Source: Pseudomonadota bacterium (lineage in GTDB: Bacteria > Pseudomonadota > Gammaproteobacteria > CAMYNG01). From it: a DNA stretch of 12,358 nucleotides. Where the stretch lies: positions 2,285,960 to 2,298,317 of the forward strand of contig CP070733.1 in the NCBI GenBank assembly GCA_020347585.1, in the 5' to 3' direction. This document shows, in pieces, positions 7,649-12,358 of the stretch. The translations under genes were made by a program, and so were the position numbers. Within the stretch, counting starts at the first letter, position 1, and the number at the start of each line of letters is the position of its first letter. The notes beneath the pieces were generated by a model. The model was not told where the DNA came from and made no database searches. It was given only the letters and a program-made list of their open reading frames with translations.

Positions 7649-8771
7649 GCATCTCGATTACAAGGCGACCGACACTGTCGCTGTCGCTGGCGACGCCGAG
7701 TTGTTCGCGCACTGCGAGCAACTGTTCGCGCATGGTGCGTGCGCGCTGCGGGTCGTCGAGGATCGCGGAGATCTGCCCCGCAATCCGCTGCGGGGTGGCG
7801 TTGCTCTGAATCAGCTCCGGAACTATCTGCTCGCCGGCGACTATATTGCAAAGCGCTAGATGCTCGATCTTGATCAGGCGCTTGACCAGGAAATAGGTCA
7901 GCGGCGCCACCTTGTACACCACCACCATTGGCGTGCCGAGCAGGGCAATCTCCAGTGTCACCGTGCCCGAGGCGGTTATGATCGCGTCACAGGCCTCGAT
8001 CACTTCACGGGCGCGGTCGGGGACCAGGCGAACAGGCACATCATGGTCGTGTAGCCACGGCGCGAAATCCTCCTCACGGAGTGTCGACGCCACGGGTAGC
8101 AGAAACTGCAACGCGGGTCGCGAGCGATGCAAGATCTGCGCTGCGCCAAGTATGACAGGCATGAGACGGCGGATTTCGCTGTGACGGCTGCCGGGGAATA
8201 GTCCGACCACCGTATTGTCCGGGTCGAGACCGAACTCAGCGCGCAGTTCCGCTGCTGACTGCGATGGCTGTACTTCGTCGCGCAGCGGGTGCCCCACGAA
8301 CCGCACCGGTACGCCGTGACGCTGGTAGAACTGTTCCTCGAAGGGAAACACTACCGCCATCATGTCGACGCGTTCCCGGATCACTTTGACCCGGCTCTGG
8401 CGCCAGGCCCAAACCTGCGGGCTGATGTAATACAGGACCTTTACGCCGCACTCCGTCGCGGTCCTTGCCAGTCGCAGATTGAAATCCGGGTAGTCGGTAA
8501 GAATGAGAAGGTCGGGAGGCTCATTGCGGAGTATGCCGCGCATCCGCTTCAGCGCACCGGAAATCTCGCTCCAGTGTTTAAGCACCTCAATAATGCCGAC
8601 TACGGCGAGACTCGCCGAATCGACCAGTATCTCGACGCCGGCCTTGCGCATGCGTACTCCGCCGATGCCAAAGAAGCGTACTTCGGAGTCAAGAGAACGT
8701 ACCTCGTTGACCAGACCCGCAGCGTGCATATCGCCGGAGGCTTCGCCGGCAACAATCATTACCCGTTTCAA
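7635..8771 (-). CDS. lpxB: Lipid A disaccharide synthase LpxB
   Basis: Membrane-associated GT19 glycosyltransferase that joins UDP-2,3-diacylglucosamine to lipid X to form the beta-1,6 lipid A disaccharide. The product has 378 residues (E. coli 382). Motifs: VAGEASGD (7-14), LTDYPDFN (91-98), YYISPQVWAWRQSRV (114-128), FPFEEQFY, FVGHPL (158-163), LFPGSR (191-196) and the nucleotide-binding SGTVTLEIALLGTP. E10, D96 and R196 match residues important in the E. coli enzyme. The start is TTG 8771, 9 bases after the gnnB stop; an ATG at codon 5 is a possible alternative, but TTG better fits the N terminus. It is last in a gnnA-gnnB-lpxB unit and convergent to lpxA, whereas lpxB normally follows lpxA on the same strand. 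The segment LALCNIVAGEQIVPELI differs from the usual gammaproteobacterial SLPNLLAG form, hinting at a separate origin. Confidence 0.95.
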   Translation of the reverse strand: MKRVMIVAGEASGDMHAAGLVNEVRSLDSEVRFFGIGGVRMRKAGVEILVDSASLAVVGIIEVLKHWSEISGALKRMRGILRNEPPDLLILTDYPDFNLRLARTATECGVKVLYYISPQVWAWRQSRVKVIRERVDMMAVVFPFEEQFYQRHGVPVRFVGHPLRDEVQPSQSAAELRAEFGLDPDNTVVGLFPGSRHSEIRRLMPVILGAAQILHRSRPALQFLLPVASTLREEDFAPWLHDHDVPVRLVPDRAREVIEACDAIITASGTVTLEIALLGTPMVVVYKVAPLTYFLVKRLIKIEHLALCNIVAGEQIVPELIQSNATPQRIAGQISAILDDPQRARTMREQLLAVREQLGVASDSDSVGRLVIEMLADN

Positions 8772-8780
8772 TGTCCGGCC

Positions 8781-9869
8781 CTAAACTGCCGCCTTGATGC
8801 TGGCGACAACATTCTCAATGGTTGAATCTTCGAGCTCGGGGTACACGGGAAGTGACAGGCAGTGCCGGGCGACGTCCTCGCTGACGGGCAGAGGGGCGTC
8901 CTCGTAACGTTGCTGGTACACTTTCTGGCGGTGCAGCGGGATCGGGTAGTAGATGGCGCAGGAGATTTGCTCGCCGGTTAACGTCTCCATGATCGCGTCG
9001 CGCGCGTCGCTAAGTATCGTGTACTGGTGATAGACGTGGTTCCCTTTACCGTCCTCGTGCGGCGGTATCACTATACCCGACAGAAGTCTGGAGTAGGTAT
9101 GTGCAGCGCGGCGGCGGTTGGTATTGAATTCGTCGATGTGGCGCAGCTTGACCCGCAGGATAGCGGCCTGCAATTCATCGAGTCGGCTGTTGTATCCAAT
9201 TACATCATGATGATAGCGCACGTTGCTGCCGTGATTGCGCAGCATGCGGAGTTTGTCGGCCACCTCGTCGGAGCTTGTGGTAACCAATCCGCCGTCGCCG
9301 TAGCAACCGAGATTCTTGCTGGGAAAGAAACTGTGGCATCCTGCGAGCCCGATGGCGCCGGTCATGGTTCCCTCGATTGCCGCGCCGAACGCCTGTGCGA
9401 CATCCTCGATTACTAGCAGATCATGACGCTTGGCGATCTGCGTGATGGCATCCATGTCGGCTGGCTGACCGAACAGGTGGACCGGGATGATTGCCCGGGT
9501 GCGGGGTGTAATCGCCGGTTCGATCAGGTTCGGGTCAATGTTAAAAGTGTCGGGTTCGATGTCGACGAATATCGGCTCTGCGCCGACGTAGGAAATGGCC
9601 TCGGCGGTGGCAATGAAGGTGAAGGGCGTTGTGATGACCTCATCGCCGGGTCCGATGCCGGCGGCCAGCAGGGCAAGGTGCAGTGCATCGGTACCGGAGG
9701 CGCAGCTTACCGCGTGCGCCACGCCAAGATATTCGGCCGCTTCGCGCTCGAAAGCCTGAACGTTGGGGCCGAGTATGAATCGGGTACTGTCCAAAACCTC
9801 GGCAATCGCGCTATCGATTTCGTCTTTGAGAGCCAGGTACTGGCCCTTGAGGTCGACCATCGGGATCAT
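8781..9869 (-). CDS. gnnB: DegT/DnrJ/EryC1 PLP aminotransferase, probable UDP-3-keto-GlcNAc transaminase GnnB
   Basis: Sugar-nucleotide aminotransferase of fold type I, 362 residues, full length. Family marks: VDLKGQY at the N terminus, SCASGTDALHLAL (PLP phosphate site, 55-67), GDEVITTPFTFIATAEA (75-91), IEDVAQAFGA (D156 and Q159 contact the cofactor), and SFFPSKNLGCYGDGG with K185 as the Schiff-base lysine. NSRLDELQAAIL and YPIPLH are also typical. In Acidithiobacillus ferrooxidans and Leptospira, GnnB uses glutamate to convert the UDP-3-keto sugar made by GnnA into UDP-GlcNAc3N for LpxA. The family also includes WbpE, which makes UDP-GlcNAc3NA for O-antigen. I prefer GnnB because the gene lies between a GnnA-like dehydrogenase and lpxB, with only 9 bases to lpxB. 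ATG 9869 is the likely start, with AAGGA/GAGAG upstream. The fold is certain; the exact substrate is inferred from context. Confidence 0.8.
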   Translation of the reverse strand: MIPMVDLKGQYLALKDEIDSAIAEVLDSTRFILGPNVQAFEREAAEYLGVAHAVSCASGTDALHLALLAAGIGPGDEVITTPFTFIATAEAISYVGAEPIFVDIEPDTFNIDPNLIEPAITPRTRAIIPVHLFGQPADMDAITQIAKRHDLLVIEDVAQAFGAAIEGTMTGAIGLAGCHSFFPSKNLGCYGDGGLVTTSSDEVADKLRMLRNHGSNVRYHHDVIGYNSRLDELQAAILRVKLRHIDEFNTNRRRAAHTYSRLLSGIVIPPHEDGKGNHVYHQYTILSDARDAIMETLTGEQISCAIYYPIPLHRQKVYQQRYEDAPLPVSEDVARHCLSLPVYPELEDSTIENVVASIKAAV

Positions 9870-9936
9870 GAGATGCTCTCGTCCTTGTCAGTCAGCAGAA
9901 GGTGAATGGGGGTCAGGAATATGCGGCGGCGCCCAG

Positions 9937-10917
9937 CTATTCGCCTCTGCGCGGTTCGCGCGCCTGTTGCAACAGTGTAGTGATGCGCACAGCGGTCTCG
10001 AGCGCGCGCATGCCGGCCTCGCCGGAGACTACAGCGGGTGTGTTATTGTTGATCGCCTTCAGAAACGCCTCGATCTCGCTCAGCAGGGCGTCACCCTGCT
10101 CAAAGGCTCGCTCCTCGCTGTTAATCTCGGCGATACCGGGATACATCTCGCCTTCGCCCTTGCGGTGCACACCAAGCACCTTGCCCTGAAAGTCAATAGT
10201 GATGTACGCGTCGTGCTGAAAGATGCGCATCTTGCGCTCGCTTTTCAGACCGGCGCGGCTCGCGGTAACGTTGGCGACACACCCGCTCGCAAACTGCAGG
10301 CGTGCGTTGGCGATGTCGATGTCACTCGACAAAACCGGCACACCGCTGACGTCGATACGGGTTGGTGCCTCGCCGACCATATCGAGGATGAGATCGATAT
10401 CGTGGATCATCAGGTCGAGGATAACGTTGACATCTGCTCCGCGTGGGTTAAACGGTGCAACGCGGTGTGATTCAATAAACAGCGGGCGATCAAGAATGTC
10501 CGCCAGCGCCAGCACCGCGGGGTTGAATCGCTCCAGGTGCCCAATCTGCAGGACCCGCGCCTGTTTGTCTGCCAGCTCCACCAGTTCCTGCGCCTCGGCC
10601 ACGGTGGTGGTCATGGGTTTTTCCAGCAACACGTGGACACCGTTTTCCAGAAACGTCCTGGCGACCTGGTGGTGCAGCTGAGTGGGGACCACAATGCTCA
10701 CCGCATCCACTTTGCCAAGTAGCTCGTGGTAGTCACTCGCGTACTCGGCCTGATGGGTCTTGGCGATGTTACGCGCGGTTTCGGCATCGGCGTCGGCGAC
10801 TGCCACCAATTCGGCACCGGGCAGCGCGGCGTATTTCTGGGCGTGAAATTTTCCGAGGTAGCCAACCCCAATGACGGCTGCCCTGATGGGTGGGTTGCTG
10901 GTCATTGGTGTGGTCAT
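9937..10917 (-). CDS. gnnA: Gfo/Idh/MocA oxidoreductase, probable UDP-GlcNAc 3-dehydrogenase GnnA
   Basis: NAD-dependent sugar oxidoreductase, 326 residues. The N-terminal Rossmann fold has GVGYLG (17-22) with HAQKY after it, and an acidic VADAD at the end of the second strand. The family lysine is in LLEKPMT (E100-K101-P102). IGHLERFNPAV (127-136) and LMIHDIDLILD (170-180) belong to the substrate domain; H173 and D174 are the expected catalytic-site pair. GnnA oxidises the 3-hydroxyl of UDP-GlcNAc to a ketone for GnnB. WbpB, which acts on the uronic-acid analogue, is a relative, but its sequence as I recall it differs at these motifs. The gene is first in the minus-strand unit, 67 bases before gnnB, and its promoter probably lies in the divergent region. 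ATG 10917 lacks a clear Shine-Dalgarno; ATG 10905 (MTSNPP) is an alternative, since the first conserved residues follow it. The acidic second strand suggests NAD over NADP. Confidence 0.8.
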   Translation of the reverse strand: MTTPMTSNPPIRAAVIGVGYLGKFHAQKYAALPGAELVAVADADAETARNIAKTHQAEYASDYHELLGKVDAVSIVVPTQLHHQVARTFLENGVHVLLEKPMTTTVAEAQELVELADKQARVLQIGHLERFNPAVLALADILDRPLFIESHRVAPFNPRGADVNVILDLMIHDIDLILDMVGEAPTRIDVSGVPVLSSDIDIANARLQFASGCVANVTASRAGLKSERKMRIFQHDAYITIDFQGKVLGVHRKGEGEMYPGIAEINSEERAFEQGDALLSEIEAFLKAINNNTPAVVSGEAGMRALETAVRITTLLQQAREPRRGE

Positions 10918-10960
10918 CGTGACATTCGCGAGGTGTCTGCGCTGTGCAGGTCTGTGCGTG

Positions 10961-11016
10961 GTTGCCGCAAGCCGAATTGTCCAACACGCGGCGCGAGCAC
11001 GATCCGGCGCGGCAAC
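10961..11016. repeat. 8-bp inverted repeat in the gnnA/rnhB divergent region
   Basis: GTTGCCGC (10961-10968) and GCGGCAAC (11009-11016) are perfect inverted arms 40 bases apart. The outer arm abuts the candidate gnnA -10 element, so the repeat would lie at the very 5' end of the gnnA leader or overlap an operator. GC-rich sequence makes chance pairing possible. Confidence 0.4.
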
Positions 11017-11045
11017 ATAATGTCACCGAAAGCCGGGCAAATCAA
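11017..11045 (-). promoter_or_regulatory. Candidate sigma-70 promoter for gnnA-gnnB-lpxB
   Basis: Read on the minus strand: TTGATT (11045-11040), a 17-base spacer, then CATTAT (11022-11017). Each hexamer matches consensus at 4 of 6 positions, with ideal spacing. It would start transcription near 11010, leaving a leader of about 90 bases before the gnnA ATG. It is the best pair I found in the 184-base divergent region. For rnhB, only an isolated TATAAA (11055-11060) without a good -35 is visible on the plus strand. Confidence 0.35.
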
Positions 11046-11101
11046 TGCGCATCGTATAAACGTGGCGCGGCCGGTGAATTTCGCGCTAAGCTTGCGCCGC
11101 G

Positions 11102-11755
11102 GTGACAGATGTATCCTTAAAAACCGGTTTCGACGATCCCTTTCCAGTGCCGGATGATGCTGGCACGCTGCTGGCGGGCGTCGATGAAGTTGGGCGCGGC
11201 CCGCTAGCTGGGCCGGTGGTGGCAGCAGCAGTTATCCTTGATCCACAGCGGCCGATCCAGGGGCTGGCCGACTCCAAGCGCCTGACGGCAGCGCGCCGCG
11301 ATACCCTGGCCGAGACCATTCAGCAATATGCCTTGTACTGGTCGCTGGGGCGTGCCGAGGCGACTGAAATTGATCGCATCAATATCCTTCAGGCCAGCCT
11401 GTTGGCGATGCGACGGGCCGTGGCGAGTCTCGCTGTGCAGCCCGAACTCGCGTTGGTGGATGGTAACCGTTGCCCCGAATTGTCCTGCCGCTGTATCGCG
11501 GTGGTCAGGGGCGATGCGCGGGTGGCTGCGATTAGTGCGGCCTCGATCCTCGCTAAGGTAACGCGCGACCGAGAGATGATCGCGTTGGACACGCGCTATC
11601 CGGGCTACGGTTTTGCTGCGCACAAGGGCTATCCGACTCGGGTACATCGCGAAGCGCTCGAACGGCTTGGTCCGTCGCCGGTCCATCGTCGCAGTTTTGC
11701 ACCGGTTCGGAACGCGACCGTGGGTGGTCACGCCAAGGACGGCGTTCGCAATTGA
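11102..11755 (+). CDS. rnhB: Ribonuclease HII
   Basis: Cytosolic endonuclease that removes ribonucleotides and RNA from DNA-RNA hybrids. The product has 217 residues. The DEDD catalytic set is present: D28 and E29 in AGVDEVGRGPLAG, D120 in LVDGN, and D138 in VRGDARVAAI. DSKRLT, ISAASILAKVTRDREM and YGFAAHKGYPTRVH also match, and the tail PSPVHRRSFAPVR resembles the Pseudomonas protein. An in-frame TAA at 11087-11089 limits the start; GTG 11102 is the first candidate, and GTG at codon 16 (11147) would give a length closer to E. coli. Neither has a clear Shine-Dalgarno. rnhB usually follows lpxB on the same strand; here the inverted gnnA-gnnB-lpxB unit separates it from lpxA, so it needs its own promoter in the divergent region. 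Confidence 0.96.
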   Translation: MTDVSLKTGFDDPFPVPDDAGTLLAGVDEVGRGPLAGPVVAAAVILDPQRPIQGLADSKRLTAARRDTLAETIQQYALYWSLGRAEATEIDRINILQASLLAMRRAVASLAVQPELALVDGNRCPELSCRCIAVVRGDARVAAISAASILAKVTRDREMIALDTRYPGYGFAAHKGYPTRVHREALERLGPSPVHRRSFAPVRNATVGGHAKDGVRN

Positions 11756-11757
11756 CG

Positions 11758-11785
11758 GGAACTTGGCTTAACATGAGGCGTCAAT
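11758..11785 (+). promoter_or_regulatory. Candidate sigma-E (RpoE/AlgU-type) promoter for the HNH gene
   Basis: GGAACTT (11758-11764) is an exact match to the known sigma-E -35 consensus. After 15 bases comes GTCAAT (11780-11785), close to the -10 form GTCTAA or TCAAA. The element starts 2 bases after the rnhB stop, so it is not constrained by coding. Transcription would begin about 11790, at the base of a strong hairpin. No similar match was found ahead of bamA, skp or lpxD. Unproven. Confidence 0.4.
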
Positions 11786-11788
11786 ATG

Positions 11789-11821
11789 CACGGGACATAC
11801 GCCAATGTTCCGTATCCCGTG
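11789..11821 (+). promoter_or_regulatory. Strong hairpin between rnhB and the HNH gene
   Basis: CACGGGA (11789-11795) pairs with TCCCGTG (11815-11821), and TACG (11798-11801) with CGTA (11811-11814): 11 pairs, a 2-base bulge (CA, 11796-11797) and a 9-base loop. TTTT follows at 11822-11825, then GGAG (11826-11829), the ribosome site of the HNH gene. It could be a short-tailed intrinsic terminator of rnhB, or a 5' stem-loop on the HNH transcript if the sigma-E-like promoter is real. Confidence 0.5.
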
Positions 11822-11837
11822 TTTTGGAGCCGATCGC

Positions 11838-12358
11838 ATGACGCTACCGCTCATCCTTCGTCTTGATGTTACTGGTCGACCCGTGAAATGGGTGCCATGG
11901 CAGGAAGCTGTGTGCCTGTATGCGCGGGACATGGTCGCGTGGACTGCTGGGGAGCACAAGTTTGCACTGCGAGGTGGCTATTCCCGGGTCACGGGTAGCC
12001 AGACGATCATTGAGGTCAATTCGATCATCGCAGTGCGCGGAGAATACCGCCGCGCATTCCGCAAGGTGGTTCCGCCGCTAACCAATCGCGAGCTGTTTCG
12101 CCGTGACGGACACCTGTGCATGTATTGCGGCAGGGAGGACAGGGATACTGGGCTCACACGCGATCACGTAGTGCCGGTCTCACGCGGCGGACGGGACAAC
12201 TGGTCGAACGTGGTAACCGCATGCAAGCGCTGCAACGCGCATAAGGGTTGCCGCACGCCGGACGAGGCACATATGCCACTGCTCGCTGTGCCCTACGTGC
12301 CGAACATGGCGGAGTATCTGGTGCTGCGTAACCGGCGCATCCTTGCCGATCAGATGGA
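11838..12358 (+). CDS. HNH endonuclease family protein, 3'-truncated by window edge
   Basis: The frame opens at ATG 11838, with TGGAG 8 bases upstream, and runs 173 codons to the end of the window without a stop. The C-terminal half holds an HNH fold with a zinc-binding Cys4 set: C94-x2-C97 (CMYCG) and C129-x2-C132 (CKRCN). Between them lie TRDHVVPVSRGG (H110 as the catalytic-type histidine) and NWSNVV (N124), and NAHKG follows. The N-terminal 80 residues (LDVTGRPVKWVPWQEAVCLYARD) are characteristic of a group of chromosomal HNH proteins common in Gammaproteobacteria and not tied to phage or restriction genes as far as I recall. Those are about 190 residues long, so roughly 15-20 are probably missing. 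The physiological target is unknown; nuclease activity is inferred from the motif. The intact zinc and HNH residues argue against decay. Confidence 0.85.
   Translation, partial: MTLPLILRLDVTGRPVKWVPWQEAVCLYARDMVAWTAGEHKFALRGGYSRVTGSQTIIEVNSIIAVRGEYRRAFRKVVPPLTNRELFRRDGHLCMYCGREDRDTGLTRDHVVPVSRGGRDNWSNVVTACKRCNAHKGCRTPDEAHMPLLAVPYVPNMAEYLVLRNRRILADQM

Noticed and set aside
8289..8825. Plus-strand open frame of 178 codons opposite lpxB
   Set aside because: lpxB on the minus strand explains the region fully; the frame has no independent support.
9763..10470. Plus-strand open frame of 235 codons opposite gnnB/gnnA
   Set aside because: It is a shadow frame in GC-rich coding DNA. The opposite strand encodes a complete Gfo/Idh/MocA protein with all motifs.
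8781..10917. O-antigen WbpB/WbpE-type pair making UDP-GlcNAc3NA
   Set aside because: No WbpA-like UDP-GlcNAc dehydrogenase, WbpD acetyltransferase or glycosyltransferases for O-antigen are nearby, and the pair is joined to lpxB. It remains an alternative for testing but is not preferred.
10769..11026. Minus-strand Cys-rich frame starting in the gnnA leader, possible leader peptide
   Set aside because: It continues out of frame into gnnA, has no clear ribosome site, and would start near the inferred transcription start; nothing supports translation.
10726..11157. Plus-strand open frame of 143 codons spanning the gnnA/rnhB gap
   Set aside because: It runs antisense through gnnA, crosses the intergenic region and enters rnhB out of frame; the product is low-complexity with no recognisable motif.

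Overview
The window reads as a chromosomal envelope-biogenesis locus of a GC-rich Gram-negative bacterium. The order dxr, rseP, bamA, skp, lpxD, fabZ, lpxA, with rnhB close by, is the classical arrangement of Gammaproteobacteria and Betaproteobacteria. RnhB and the HNH protein look gammaproteobacterial by eye. No RNA gene, CRISPR array, insertion sequence or phage gene was found. No gap between genes exceeds 184 bases.

Layout. Bases 1-7604 form a tightly packed plus-strand operon: dxr (5' end outside the window), rseP, bamA, skp, lpxD, fabZ and lpxA, with gaps of 4-21 bases and a 1-base stop/start overlap between fabZ and lpxA. Bases 7635-10917 hold three minus-strand genes, transcribed in the order gnnA (sugar 3-dehydrogenase), gnnB (PLP aminotransferase), lpxB, and running convergently into lpxA. 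A 184-base divergent region with a candidate promoter for gnnA and an inverted repeat separates gnnA from plus-strand rnhB. After rnhB comes an HNH endonuclease gene cut by the window end. It is preceded by a sigma-E-like promoter and a strong hairpin.

How the genes work together. RseP is the intramembrane protease that frees sigma-E during envelope stress. BamA and Skp assemble outer-membrane proteins. FabZ supplies fatty-acid synthesis, and LpxA, LpxD and LpxB build lipid A. The most telling part is gnnA-gnnB next to lpxB. In Acidithiobacillus ferrooxidans and Leptospira these two enzymes convert UDP-GlcNAc to its 3-amino analogue, giving lipid A whose primary acyl chains are all amide-linked. 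LpxA here also carries Met at the acyl-chain 'ruler' position, which suggests a short (about C10) hydroxyacyl chain. The predicted product is therefore a non-canonical, ester-poor lipid A. This is a known pathway in an uncommon gene arrangement, not a wholly new system.

Other oddities are a run of non-ATG starts through skp and all the lipid A genes (TTG, TTG, TTG, GTG, and TTG for lpxB), an LpxB that looks unlike the usual gammaproteobacterial form, and the sigma-E-like promoter plus 5' hairpin ahead of the HNH gene.
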